From positions 1 through 64,000 of the forward strand of contig JAANDG010000055.1 in assembly GCA_036852015.1 (NCBI GenBank): a stretch of DNA of 64,000 nt, written 5' to 3'. Below the pieces are notes generated by a model that was given only the letters and a program-made list of their open reading frames with translations, made no database searches and was not told the DNA's origin. Of this stretch, positions 1 to 11,895 are shown one piece after another (position 1 is the stretch's first letter; each line of letters starts with the position of its first letter). Source of the DNA: Pelodera strongyloides (taxonomy: Eukaryota; Nematoda; Chromadorea; Rhabditida; Rhabditidae). The position numbers were made by a program, and so were the translations under genes.

Positions 1-20
1 TTTCGAAGCGCCTCGTAGAC

Positions 21-2795
21 CCCATGTCGCGCTAGGCAGGTGACTGGCGCGGGACGAGCACACACTACACTAGAAGTGTGGAACTCGTATTCGGCAGGCG
101 CCCCGCAGCAGCCATCTTCCCCTGCCTATCTAAACTAAACTAAACTAAATATCTTAACTAGAGTGCCACGCTGCCTTATGTAATTAAATAAAATACGTGA
201 TACCTCCCCCGCGTAGAATAAGTTACGTCATCATACAATCATACTCAAATACGTAACACAAATGAAGTGAATCAAATTCCTACAATAGACATACACCCCA
301 TGTCGCGCTAGGCAGGTGACTGGCGCGGGACGAGCACACACTACACTAGAAGTGTGGAACTCGTATTCGGCAGGCGCCCCGCAGCAGCCATCTTCCCCTG
401 CCTATCTAAACTAAACTAAACTAAATATCTTAACTAGAGTGCCACGCTGCCTTATGTAATTAATAATAAAAATACACGTGATACCTCCCCCGCGTAGAAT
501 AAGTCACGTCATCATACAATCATACTCAAATACGTAACACAAATGAAGTGAATCAAATTCCTACAATAGACATACACCCCATGTCGCGCTAGGCAGGTGA
601 CTGGCGCGGGACGAGCACACACTACACTAGAAGTGTGGAACTCGTATTCGGCAGGCGCCCCGCAGCAGCCATCTTCCCCTGCCTATCTAAACTAAACTAA
701 ACTAAATATCTTAACTAGAGTGCCACGCTGCCTTATGTAATTAATAATACACGTGATACCTCCCCCGCGTAGAATAAGTCACGTCATCATACAATCATAC
801 TCAAATACGTAACACAAATGAAGTGAATCAAATTCCTACAATAGACATACACCCCATGTCGCGCTAGGCAGGTGACTGGCGCGGGACGAGCACACACTAC
901 ACTAGAAGTGTGGAACTCGTATTCGGCAGGCGCCCCGCAGCAGCCATCTTCCCCTGCCTATCTAAACTAAACTAAACTAAATATCTTAACTAGAGTGCCA
1001 CGCTGCCTTATGTAATTAATAAACACGTGATACCTCCCCGCGTAGAATAAGTCACGTCATCATACAATCATACTCAAATACGTAACACAAATGAAGTGAA
1101 TCAAATTCCTACAATAGACATACACCCCATGTCGCGCTAGGCAGGTGACTGGCGCGGGACGAGCACACACTACACTAGAAGTGTGGAACTCGTATTCGGC
1201 AGGCGCCCCGCAGCAGCCATCTTCCCCTGCCTATCTAAACTAAACTAAACTAAATATCTTAACTAGAGTGCCACGCTGCCTTATGTAATTAATAATAAAA
1301 ATACACGTGATACCTCCCCCGCGTAGAATAAGTCACGTCATCATACAATCATACTCAAATACGTAACACAAATGAAGTGAATCAAATTCCTACAATAGAC
1401 ATACACCCCATGTCGCGCTAGGCAGGTAACTGGCGCGGGACAGCACACTACACTAGAAGTGTGGAACTCGTATTCGGCAGGCGCCCCGCAGCAGCTATCT
1501 TCCCCTGCCTATCTAAACTAAACTAAACTAAATATCTTAACTAGAGTGCCACGCTGCCTTATGTAATTAATAATACACATGATACCACGTGATCCCACCT
1601 CCCCCGCGTAGAATAAGTCACGTCATCATACAATCATACTCAAATACGTAACACAAATGAAGTGAATCAAATTCCTACAATAGACATACACCCCATGTCG
1701 CGCTAGGCAGGTGACTGGCGCGGGACGAGCACACACTACACTAGAAGTGTGGAACTCGTATTCGGCAGGCGCCCCGCAGCAGCCATCTTCCCCTGCCTAT
1801 CTAAACTAAACTAAACTTAATATCTTAACTAGAGTGCCACGCTGCCTTATGTAATTAATAATAAAATACACGTGATACCTTCCCCCGCGTAGAATAAGTC
1901 ACGACGTCATCATACAATCATACTCAAATACGTAACACAAATGAAGTGAATCAAATTCCTACAATAGACATACACCCCATGTCGCGCTAGGCAGGTGACT
2001 GGCGCGGGACGAGCACACACTACACTAGAAGTGTGGAACTCGTATTCGGCAGGCGCCCCGCAGCAGCCATCTTCCCCTGCCTATCTAAACTAAACTAAAC
2101 TAAATATCTTAACTAGAGTGCCACGCTGCCTTATGTAATTAATAATACACGTGATACCTCCCCCGCGTAGAATAAGTCACGTCATCATACAATCATACTC
2201 AAATACGTAACACAAATGAAGTGAATCAAATTCCTACAATAGACATACACCCCATGTCGCGCTAGGCAGGTGACTGGCGCGGGACGAGCACACACTACAC
2301 TAGAAGTGTGGAACTCGTATTCGGCAGGCGCCCCGCAGCAGTCATCTTCCCCTGCCTATCTAAACTAAACTAAACTAAATATCTTAACTAGAGTGCCACG
2401 CTGCCTTATGTAATTAATAATAAAAATACACGTGATACCTCCCCCGCGTAAAATAAGTTACGTCATCATACAAATACTCAAATACGTAACACATATGAAG
2501 TGAATCAAATTCCTACAATAGACATACACCCCATGTCGCGCTAGGCAGGTGACTGGCGCGGGACGAGCACACACTACACTAGAAGTGTGGAACTCGTATT
2601 CGGCAGGCGCCCCGCAGCAGCCATTTTCCCCTGCCTATCTAAACTAACTAAACTAAATATCTTAACTAGAGTGCCACGCTGCCTTATGATTAATAATAAA
2701 AATATGTGGGACCTCCCCCGCGTAGAATAAGTCACGACATCACACTCAATTACGTAACAAAATGAAGTGAATAAAATTCCACATTAGACCTACAC
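21..2795. repeat. Tandem satellite array, 10 units of ~276 bp
   Basis: The word CCCATGTCGCGCTAGG recurs at 21, 297, 578, 853, 1126, 1407, 1692, 1976, 2251 and 2530, giving periods of 266-285 bp. Units are nearly identical; length differences come mainly from the AT-rich stretch after TTATGTAATTAA. The last unit (2530-2795) is the most diverged and is followed by a degenerate partial copy to about 2870. The left edge is inside the window: the 20 bases before the first unit do not match the unit end. Each unit holds a small hairpin (CACACT/AGTGTG enclosed by CGAG/CTCG), a TAAAC microrepeat, CACGTG and a TCACGTCA motif. No coding frame, tRNA or rRNA was recognised in it. Confidence 0.97.
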
Positions 2796-3220
2796 CCCAT
2801 GTCGCGCAAGACCCCCGTATATAATATATCATGTCATCCTACTCAACGAAAATGAAACTAATAAGATTCACCGGTTCTGGTTTTCTGTAGACTTCTGCGC
2901 CTGCACTGTGGAGCTCTTCTCAGTCGACCCGAGGTAGTAGACCAGTTGAGTAGACAACGAGTCGAGCGCTATCTGAAAAAATCTCATTACGTATTCAGTT
3001 GAAATTTTCTTCTATTCATATAGCACCGATATAAACGTACACTTTCAAGATGCAAATCAAATTTAGCGAAGAATCTTGGATTATTACGCAAAGATAAACA
3101 TTGTGCTCAGTCTCGTATAGGAGTTTTATATTTACGCAGAGCGTCAGCAATGAAAAGGTGAAAAGGAAGAAGGCAAGTTATGCGCACGAACAGGAAACAT
3201 CGAGCATAAACTTGGCCAAA
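2796..3220. other. Degenerate satellite edge and unassigned DNA
   Basis: The first ~75 bp look like a decayed unit of the satellite (CCCATGTCGCGC, then an internally deleted tail with GTCATC and TACTCAA). The remainder to 3220 shows no gene or repeat that I can name. Confidence 0.5.
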
Positions 3221-3560
3221 CTTGGCGAACAACATCTGCGTCGCCTGAGGCTAAGAGGGAGAGCGAGAGAGAGAGAGGGGCAGGGGAGAGAGCGAGGGAG
3301 GCAGAGACGGAGGGAGGAAGAGAGAGACAGAGCTTGGTTGACAAAGGAGACTTGGAGACGTTGTGGTTGTGAATGAATAAACTATGAAGATGAATGTCGT
3401 AGTGGGGGCGGAGTCTCACGTTAGGGTCAAGGTCAAGGGTACAGATGCAAATGGTATGGGAACAACATCTGTGTCGCCTGAGGCTAAGAGGGAGAGAGAG
3501 AGGGAGGGGCAGGGGGGAGAGCGACTGAGGCAGAGACGGAGGGAGGAAGAGAGAGAGAGT
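3221..3560. repeat. Two copies of a ~100-bp purine-rich direct repeat
   Basis: Copy 1 is about 3225-3328 and copy 2 about 3461-3560; both start GAACAACATCTG and run through GCCTGAGGCTAAGAGGGAGAG into GA-rich DNA ending GGAGGGAGGAAGAGAGAG. They are about 237 bp apart. Both strands are open here only because of the low-complexity GA content (Arg/Glu-rich or Ser/Leu-rich reading frames), so I do not call a gene. Confidence 0.8.
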
Positions 3561-4072
3561 TGGGTGTTTGAACCTTATCATCGCGTCACGCTAAACAACC
3601 CACTTTTAATAAATTAAAAAGTAACGAATAATAAAGCAGTAATAGAAAGGATGCGAAGCCCTTGACAATGAAATCAACTGACCATTACGCCCCAATTTCC
3701 TTCGTGTGATGTCCAACTGTCCAGGCCCAGGATTCGTACATTCGTAGGGATCCTTGTGATCGTATGTGTACGACTTCCAAATTGGGGTAATCATCGGCGC
3801 ATCCAATCAAATCATCCTAAAATAGAATAGATTAATACGCAGTAACCATCCATATAGACTGTCATTATGAATACAAGTGGTTAACAAAACAATTACTGAT
3901 GAGACTCGAAACGTGTAATGGGGAACAATCGGTGTGATTCTGTCAATACTGCCGTATTTCTGCACGAAACTTGCATATATAATACGAAAAAATAAAGAAA
4001 TATTCTCGTGTAGTTCCAAAATACTGTAAATTTTCGCTATACTTGGAAACCTCATTATTAGCTGACAAGCAG

Positions 4073-4300
4073 ATGACGTCGCACACAACGAAACGCTCAA
4101 AAGAAGATATCGTCTTTCAAAGTACCTCGTTCACGGGCTTGCAATCCTCCGGGCGCACTCCATATTTGATGGCGGCGGAGCTTCTTTCATCCTCCGGTTT
4201 GGATAAGCCGGCGGATTGTGTTCACGAGGATGCCGTCCGTCAAATGTTAAGCGACAACGTACTAAAGGGATATGATAAAGGTCTAGGCAACTGGCAATGA
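4073..4300 (+). CDS. Possible 75-residue orphan ORF
   Basis: An ATG-started frame of 75 codons ends in TGA. Its composition is less skewed than the neighbouring random frames and it contains a run FTGLQSSGRTPYLMAAELL. I recognise no domain, signal peptide or membrane segment. The frame is also open some way upstream of the ATG. It may be an exon of an unrecognised gene or a chance ORF; there is no supporting neighbour. The rest of 3561-4440 shows nothing I can name. Confidence 0.2.
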   Translation: MTSHTTKRSKEDIVFQSTSFTGLQSSGRTPYLMAAELLSSSGLDKPADCVHEDAVRQMLSDNVLKGYDKGLGNWQ

Positions 4301-4440
4301 GTGAAACTATACGCTGAATGTTACTACACTTGAAAAGGACGAGAAAAAAGGATATAATATTGTTCTCAAAAAATGGGGCGCCCAAAGGACAAACAAGTAT
4401 ATGGTGATTATCGTTTCTTATATGAGAATCTTTGAACCAA

Positions 4441-4683
4441 GGGCGCATTCGAGATGGACATTTTCCGGAAAAGAAAAGAAAAAAGTGGTTCGAGATGGAC
4501 ACCGAGAAAAAAAATTATACATGCAAAATAATTGTCGAAAATGCAAATGTACCGTAATTGAAACTATAATCAATCGATCATTTGCATGTGTATGCGTGGC
4601 CATTGCATTCTTTTCTGTTGACATCCATCTCGAACCAAACGTTTTCTTTTTCTTTTCCGGAAATGTCCATCTCGAATGAGCCC
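4441..4683. mobile_element. Tourist-like MITE, GGGCGC terminal repeats (copy 1)
   Basis: The left end starts GGGCGCATTCGAGATGGACA and the right end is its reverse complement (TGTCCATCTCGAATGAGCCC), with a second inverted block (GGTTCGAGATGGA / TCCATCTCGAACC) further in. Flanks are CAA on the left and TAA on the right, one mismatch from a 3-bp target duplication. The terminus and 3-bp TWA-type flank resemble PIF/Harbinger 'Tourist' elements. It has no coding capacity. Confidence 0.75.
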
Positions 4684-4992
4684 TAATGATTGCCGGAGGC
4701 TAGAACGGTCGCACAGGCTGACAGGGTCAGTTGTTGATATGTGCAATACACCATCGATTATTGATTGCACAATGATTTGAATATTAAAATAAATGTTTGG
4801 GGAAGTGATACTAAATGAGATATCTGAGTACTTGAACTTAAGAATTGATATTGGAACCATATTTGAGAGTGAATTTCTTCACACTTGTCAAAAATGAAAA
4901 CCAATCGCGAAGTGAGCCCCTCCTTTTAATACACCTCATATTCTCCGAAAAATTGGTACAGCTCAAAAGACGAAGGTCGCCCACCAACTTAA

Positions 4993-5536
4993 GGGCGCGT
5001 TCGGGATTGATTTTCCGAAAGGAAACTCGGCCAAATCCTCGTTCGGGATGGACTTCGGAAACGTTCCAATGCTTGGAGAAAACAAAAAATACAGTATGAA
5101 TTAGCATGGAAAATTTGAAAAATATGCGCGGGAAACGTTTTTCGCAAGCTAATTCTACCAAAGGCGCGTAGTCAGATCGTGGAATTCCTTACCTCTTGAA
5201 GTTTTCCATCCCTTCCCTTCTAGTGTAGAAATTTTCAAAACTCGGCTCAATCGAAATTCTCTTACTTATCCCCACGTATAGCCTATAGCCATTTACCTAC
5301 GAACCTTTTCCGTATTTTTGTGTTGTCCAGTATTTCGCTTTACGTTTTTTTTGTATGTATTTGTTCACGCTGTATTATTTCGCTTTTGTTCTTTTTCAGA
5401 ATAAAGTATTCAATATATATATATAATTCATACTGTATTTTTTGTTTTCTCCAAGCATTGGAACGTTTCCAAAAAGTCCATCCCGAACGAGGATTTGGAC
5501 GAGTTTCCTTTCGGAAAATCAATCCCGAACGCGCCC
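4993..5536. mobile_element. Tourist-like MITE with ~112-bp inverted arms and a LINE insert
   Basis: The left arm (4993-5103) and right arm (5424-5536) are inverted copies of each other, starting GGGCGCGTTCGGGATTGATT. The element is flanked by TAA on both sides (4990-4992 and 5537-5539), which fits a PIF/Harbinger TWA duplication. The interior (5104-5423) is unrelated to the arms and contains the tail of a LINE reverse transcriptase. The same GGGCGCG termini are seen at 4441-4683 and 12420-12646. Confidence 0.85.
5150..5282 (+). pseudogene. Fragment of a LINE reverse transcriptase C-terminus
   Basis: Reading in the frame that starts at 5165 gives RVVRSWNSLPLEVF followed by a stretch with VEIFKTRLNRNSL. 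The pattern F..R.V..WNSLP...V....S...FK..L is the usual carboxy end of non-LTR (jockey/CR1-type) retrotransposon polyproteins. No catalytic RT motifs are nearby, so this is a short 5'-truncated relic. It lies between the two arms of the foldback element. Confidence 0.6.
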
Positions 5537-6155
5537 TAAAGATGTATTTACATTTGTTCATGATTTGTATATAGGGTATTTACTGTAATATATGCAAACT
5601 AAGTTTCGTCCTGTTTTACCAAGTAGGTCTTACTTGACATTATACAGCACTGAAAAATTTAAATGTTGACTTTTCAAAGTTGCACATGCAAATGTATGAG
5701 TGATATGTAAATTTGTAAGTATAAAGAGTAAACACTACTTTAAAAGCTTCATGACGATGAAAGCGGTTGAAACTTGGTTTGTATCAATAAAAATAGGTTT
5801 AATTGGCAGCCCTAGACGAGAGTATTTCGAATGTTTCTTCAAAAGGAATTTCAACATCAAGACCTTCGAGAGAATACGATCTCGAAATCATAATTCTCTC
5901 GAACGTTACGACGACGACGAGAGAGAGAAAGAGAAACTAATATTATAGTTACATGCAATAGTAGGCGGGGCCTGAGCAAATAATTTGAATACAGATTTTC
6001 CGGCGATTACTGGTGGATACTGTAGAAAATTCGTTTACGCGGTCTTCGTTTGTAACTTGAATTTTGTCGTACTTTATCCTACAAACTACATTGGGAGTCA
6101 CGCCCCGCCCCCCCGCCGGGATTTTTCTGTTGTTTATTTTTGTTTGTTGTTTTGT
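5537..6155. other. Unassigned AT-rich DNA
   Basis: No gene, splice-bounded exon or repeat family recognised on either strand. Short frames are AT-rich chance frames. Confidence 0.4.
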
Positions 6156-6325
6156 TTTAAAGCGAACTGCTAGCCCCTTTGGAAAATTTGCATATGATAA
6201 GCAAATCCATATCCTATGCTAATTTTGTACGATTGCCGTGGACGATCGTACAAAATTAGCATAGGATACATTGGATTTGCTTATCATATGCAAATTTTCC
6301 AAAGGGGCTAGCATTTCGCTTTAAA
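6156..6325. mobile_element. Perfect-foldback MITE, TTTAAAGCG termini (family A, copy 1)
   Basis: Arms of ~75-80 bp starting TTTAAAGCGAACTGCTAGCC are almost perfect inverted repeats around a short asymmetric centre (GCCGTGGAC). Two sister copies are at 22509-22681 and 46286-46457, the latter with its centre in the opposite orientation. Both arms carry ATTTGCATATGATAAGCAAAT, which includes the octamer ATTTGCAT. It has no coding capacity. Confidence 0.93.
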
Positions 6326-8322
6326 ACTATTAAAACTATTACTATTGCATTGTATTGCTAATTATATGTACCCTGTCCTTTTTGAGCTTCTCGTGCGTAA
6401 AGCTGAATCGTTCCGTTTCCCTTTGTTCGCCGCGGAAGTCTCGTCTTTTGTAACATGAAACCCGCCTTATGTTTTAGTACGCAATCGCGTTGCCTTCGTG
6501 CAACCTCCTTTGGGTTTCTAGATTTATCTACATTCATGTGATGCCAGCGTACCTCTGTTGCTTCATTGTTTTTAGTAGATAATGTATTACGTTATTGCAT
6601 AGTTGTTCGTCCTGTTTCGCATGAGGATTACCGTGTGTCACGCGGCGCGCCATTGCTATAGGGTATTTACATCTCATTTAGCAATCACAATGTCCATTTC
6701 CAGAGTATCGATTCCTTTTCATATATTAGTTATATAAAGAAACAACTTAAAACGAGATTCAGCCGTGTTCTGAACTGAACGTTAATTCATTACGTTTTCT
6801 GCTTGTCGTTGTTCCCCAATTTCGTCAATTTTGTGGAAGTGGAACCACCACATAAAAATTAACTATGTGGTATTCGTGTTCGGCTTCACTTCTTTTCTAT
6901 TCTTATTCTTGTTTCAATTTTTTTCAATTTACATTATCCATTTCATTAGTCAGCTTTGAAACTCGTGCGTATTATGCGCAGTAATGAATATTACGACGAA
7001 TGACTCAGTGAGCCTTGAGGATGCCGATGCTCTCACCCCCCTTGTTTGAAGTTTGTGAGCATAAATCGTTTGTTTCTAAAGCAAATATCATCCTAGGATT
7101 CGTATTAACTTCTCTGTTTGCTCAAGATTTTATTATAATAACGTGCATGCCATTGGGCCTGTGTCCGGTGTTATCAGTTAATCAAAAACCATCAGCCGTT
7201 TATTTGCCCTGGATCCCTAACTACAGACCAGAGAAGAGAAGAGAGCACAGTCTAGAGTAGAGTAGGTAGAAATGAAAATGAATATTCTCAAATTCAATAT
7301 ATAATGTCATAGTCATGCTTTTTTGAAATATTAAATTAATTCATTTCAGATTTCATCGTTTCTTTTTGGTCTTGTTCACAAAATTAATATATTGATGGTT
7401 GATCTAGAGTAGAGTAGATCTAGTGTAGAGGAGAAGTAAGGAACTAGGAACATAACATAACATATAACGTAACCACTAACTGTACCAACTACACATAATT
7501 ACATAACCACAACGTCATATTTCATATATTGGCTGTTTGCCTCTTTGCCTGCCATTGCGAATTGCGAGTGATTCAGTATATTTGAACTCGAACGAGAAAT
7601 AAGAGTAATAGAGAAACAGCCTGACCCGCTTTGTCTATCATATATCGATTGTCGATTGTTAGCTATTTATTTGCGTGTAAAAGTGGGGCTCTTTTGGCAA
7701 TATTGGCTCATTTCCTTTCTCACTTTCACTTGCAATGTTGCACTTGCAATTGTATATAATAATAAAAATAATTGAATTTATGTCTGTGGTTTTCTTTGTA
7801 TGTGAAAAATTAGCATTACATTGGTGAAGTGTTTGTCCCGTTTATTTTATTGCGTAATGCATGTGCTCTGTTATTTTATACATGATTACAAATATGCCTA
7901 GTTTTATGTTTAATTATTATTCTAGGGATCGCTGATGCCTCCGCATAGTGAACGTGCTGCAGAGGAAGGAGTTTCCACACACGACGAGTTCGTTTCAGTT
8001 TTTTGTTGCGTTTAGCCTTTTAGTATTTTCGTTCCCGATTGGTCTCTACTTCCTATTTGAAGTACGCAGAGTCTCTTATTTTACCGAACTACCAGTAGAG
8101 ATTAGAGTTTCGAAATTACGTGTTTAAATTTAAATTGTCCAAGAAAATCTTATTAATTTCTTCATTTTTTCCTTTTTTTGTGTATATTTTACACGAAATC
8201 GAAGACGAAGTGTGTGATTGGTTTAAGTAAGGTAAGCCACAAGGAAAGTAAAAGTAAATTTATTTTACAGTCCTAATTAGCTTGGCTGCTTAACTATTAA
8301 TACTTTATTTATTTATTTTCAG
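6326..8322. other. Gene-poor DNA upstream of the cysteine string gene
   Basis: No protein family was recognised. The stretch presumably holds the promoter, 5' UTR and N-terminal exon of the J-domain gene that begins at 8323. A candidate start is ATG 7935 (MPPHSERAAEEG), but I found no donor giving the phase the next exon needs, so it is not annotated as coding. A donor-like AAG|GTAAGC lies at about 8231 after an in-frame stop and could end a non-coding first exon. Confidence 0.4.
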
Positions 8323-11300
8323 CCGCAAAAATACCCGTTTGTACGAAATCTTGGGTATTTCTAAGAAAGCGACAGATGAGGAGATCAAGAAGTCGTATCG
8401 AAAATTGGCGCTAAGGTAAGATTAAGATATCTAATTATATTCCTTTTTCGTAACATTTTTCATTTCGATGGGGGGGGGGGGGTATTCATCGAGATTTGAA
8501 CGATAGTCTGTAACGTATGGGTATGGCCTATTCCTATTATGTGTGTGAGCCTGTGTGAAATTATTTTATACACAACAACATGCTAAATTCATTCAAGATC
8601 AAGAACAGAGGCCGTATTCACCACCACGCAGGGAGCCCTCCTCGGCCTCCCCAGGGAGCTAAAGAGTGAGTAGAGAGCGCGGGAGCGGAAGAGATTCATA
8701 GCGCTCGTGACCCTACCAAGGGAGGGCTCCCTGTGTGTTGGTGAATACGGCCTCAGGCAACATGCAAAAATTCATTCAAGGCAAGAGACTATTGACTTGA
8801 CTGTCACTCTCGTCCTAAATATTGACATATTTTTTATATATTTTTTCTTTATAGATATCATCCCGATAAGAATTTGGACGGAGATCCAGAAAAAACAGAG
8901 AAGGTAAATTACTTTGTGTTTGTTTTGCTATTATATCAAATTTATTCGATGGTAGTCCATTTATTTTAACTTCGGGGACGCCGTTGCCGCCGTCTACTTT
9001 TTTCGAAAGTACCTTCATTTGAACATTGCTATCGATACGTTGTTAGTTTAAGCTTAATCTTCTGCGTTTGCAATCTTAAAACCCGAGCGATGATGACCGT
9101 GGCATCGTCCCCTTTTTATTTATACCCCCTTTATAGTTTTTTTTTCATTTCAGTTCAAGGAGATAAACTATGCCAATGCTGTTTTATCAAACGCTAAGAA
9201 GAGAAAGGTTAGTTATTACGTTATTTTTCCCGCACACTATATGTTTTGCAGTTTCTGTTTTTATTTAAGATGTGCAATTGCAATTTCTGTTCTTATTTAA
9301 AGTGAATGTGAACCAGGTATTTTGTCTTTCGCATTTCCTAATATTATTATTATTATAAGTTACTGTTACATTTGTTTGCTAATATATTTTCACTATAGCT
9401 TTTATGTTGAGTTGAAAAATGGAACTCCTTATAATTGAAGGTGTACGACGAATTGGGCGAAACGGGACTCAAACTAATGGAACAGTTTGGAGATGACGAT
9501 AGACTACTCGAATGGATTCTTAAACCGTGGTTTAAGGTTGGTTTATTTATTATTTATTTAATGTTTGTGGTTTATTATTTATTTAATCGTGTAGTTCTTC
9601 GAATGTCACGAAGGGTAAATGTACTTTGATTGTTTTAGGATACTTGTATACTTATTCTGTTGTGTATTGAGTATTTGGAAATTATTAACTCATTTCTTGA
9701 TTTTCTTATACTTTTTTTCTGCGTATGTTAGACGGGTACAAATCGTTTACAAATTGGTTCAGGGTAGAGGATATATGAGAGCCGTTGTAAGTAGGAAAGT
9801 TTGAAAGTAGACAGTTCTAGATGAAGAACGGATAACTGAAGCTGGCTAAAAATTTGATATTCTTCCTGTTCTATGTAAAAACACTAAATGTGCTAAAACT
9901 AAAACTAATATACCTCATGTACCAACTAAGCTATGTCAATTTATTCTGATTCGATTTAGCTATTGTTGTTATTTTGTGGTGTTCTTTGGCTTCGGCCTTC
10001 TCACGTGGGATTCTTTGTTGTTGCTGCGGATGTCTTTTCTGTGCAACTGTTGTTGTAACCTTCTGCACACATGTAAACAAGGGATGAGGGTAGGTTATAT
10101 GCAAAGCTTTATGTTTTTGCTATGATGTTGTGTTCCTGCGTCGAGGGACTAAGAATTGCAAATCTGCGGATGCCGTTATGCCATAGAACTGCGCAATTTA
10201 ATAAGGAAATTAACCAACAAGTTTTCTGCAATTAGGCAATTAGGCTTCGTTTAAAACAAGAAAATGTGTCCCAATTTGGATTTGGAAGAAGTCTGTGCAC
10301 GCGATCGGATAGATTTTCATTACTTTACCTAATCTGGCCATGGACTGTCCCATTCCGTCCGTTCTTCTCGGTGAGATTGCTTTGTAGGAAGAGTGCGCGA
10401 TAGACGCTGAAAATCCAAAGAAAGAAAAAGTAGTGACAAGATAATAATGAAGTACTTCCATAAACATTTTATGTATTCTATAGACATGATTTCGACGTTC
10501 CCCCCGAAGATCCCACAGCTGGGGAAGGTGGGATGAGCGGCGGAGCACCCCAGTCCGATTATTGTGGGACAACCACTTCCCGAGCCCAACCAATGCACAC
10601 GGAAGATGAGACGCAGGTAAGCAGTTGGTTCAGTTTTTTTAGGATTTATGGCTCGTGCTGATTCTGCACGCTCTTTGAACCCGGCTTTAACTTTGCTCTT
10701 TTCTGTATTTATGTGATTTTAAACTCGTAACATCCGTTTTAGTTCAGATACTCGGCACATAATTTTTACATTGTTTTGCTTCGCTGAGGGGTTTGTTTGC
10801 TAGTTTTAGTTAGAAATTGGCTAGGGTTTTTGATTGGTGCTAGTTCTCATCATCGCCAACGTTAGGTTAACTAGCTACGCCCCGAAGCGAAGCTGAATTT
10901 ATTCTCTCTCTTTTTCTTTTTTTGAAGTTTATTCTTATTAACACCATTGGTCTAGTTGTATGTGGTAGTACGTTACAAGCATACGTTACCTTGCTTTACC
11001 TACCTCAGGTCCTTAGGTGCCATAGAGATCAATCAATTGTCACCTCCCTTAGTACCTTCCCTATCCCCTCCCCTCCCCAACTTTGGTTCTTGGTCCCTTT
11101 TCAGTTAACCTCGTACCTTTAGGCCGCCCACGAAACAGACGCTCTCTCCAGGGAGAATAGAAGTTGATTTGAAAGAGAAAGAGACAATGGTAAATAATGT
11201 GTGAGTGCACATGCACAGTAGCCTAGTAGCCACTCTCACCCCCTCACCATGTTTGTAGCTGTGTGTCTAGGTTGTCTTAGTGTGTGTGTCAAGTTGTTCG

Positions 11301-11895
11301 TGTGGTATGGTAATGGTGTGCTTGTATGCTTGTTCTTGCTGTCGATTTTGTAACACCCTTTGTGGTTGACACTGGCGTACACAGTCCGTGCTTGTACTTG
11401 TGCAATGCACTTATGTATCATGGAAAAGGCAAGCGATCATATCCTATTCGTTTAAAAGTGAGCAGCAAACTGAGTAAACCGTTTCTTATTATTGTTAAAT
11501 GTGGCACGTGGCAGAGAGGGGTTAATGTATCCCACGTCCCCATTCGATCCCCTACGTGCCACGGCCATATGAGGTGCGCTTGTGTCGTTGTCTATGTCTA
11601 TGTCTACGCGCACAACAAATCGTGCCCTTTGTTCTTGTTAGTAATTTCTTGCGTGAATAAGTGTTGTGGGTTCGTTGTTCGTTTAAAACTTGTCTTTACG
11701 TTACCTGTGTTCTATCTGTGGGTTTCTGGTGCAGGGTGAAGACTAAGGATAGAAATTAGAGTAAATTTAGATGTTGTAACTTATCTTTGTCGGCTAAGTT
11801 GGGGAAGTATCCAGGTAGAGGACTTTTACCCAAATGCCTAATTACAGTTATTTGTTTCATTTCAGCCCCGTTTCCACGACCGAGTGCCAGCGTAG
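8323..11895 (+). CDS. DNAJC5: Cysteine string protein, DNAJC5-type J-domain co-chaperone (N-terminal exon not found)
   Basis: CSP is a palmitoylated vesicle protein that recruits Hsc70 for SNARE folding (family knowledge). Exons seen: 8323-8415, 8855-8903, 9154-9207 and 9441-9536, which join in frame to give a J-domain with LYEILGISKKAT, YRKLALRYHPDKN (HPD present) and FKEINYANAVL, then the CSP-specific linker VYDELGETGLKLMEQFGDDD. A likely cysteine-string exon starts at 9960 (LLLLFCGVL matches the family) but the Cys-rich codons lie in shifted frames. Exon 10484-10616 reads DFDVPPEDPTAGEGG, matching the conserved tail after the string, and a short last exon 11866-11895 ends at TAG. The first ~10 residues are missing. 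A 13-G run at 8470-8482 and a MITE lie in the first intron shown. The J-domain part is secure; the exons after 9536 are less certain. Confidence 0.85.
8608..8754. mobile_element. GGCCGTATTC-terminal MITE (family C, copy 1)
   Basis: Inverted ends GAGGCCGTATTCACCA and TGGTGAATACGGCCTC, with a second inverted block (AGGGAGCCCTCC / GGGAGGGCTCCCT). It sits in an intron of the cysteine string gene. Related termini occur at 12871, 59687, 59869 and 60701. Confidence 0.8.

Noticed and set aside
21..2795. Satellite as rDNA, 5S or tRNA cluster
   Set aside because: No rRNA-like or tRNA-like core words and no paired A/B boxes seen in the unit; a comparison search would be needed to settle it.
3101..3617. 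Arg/Glu-rich and Ser/Leu/Pro-rich frames
   Set aside because: They come from a duplicated GA-rich tract and are open on both strands; compositional only. Same for 37988-38257, 51121-51453 and 19006-19221.
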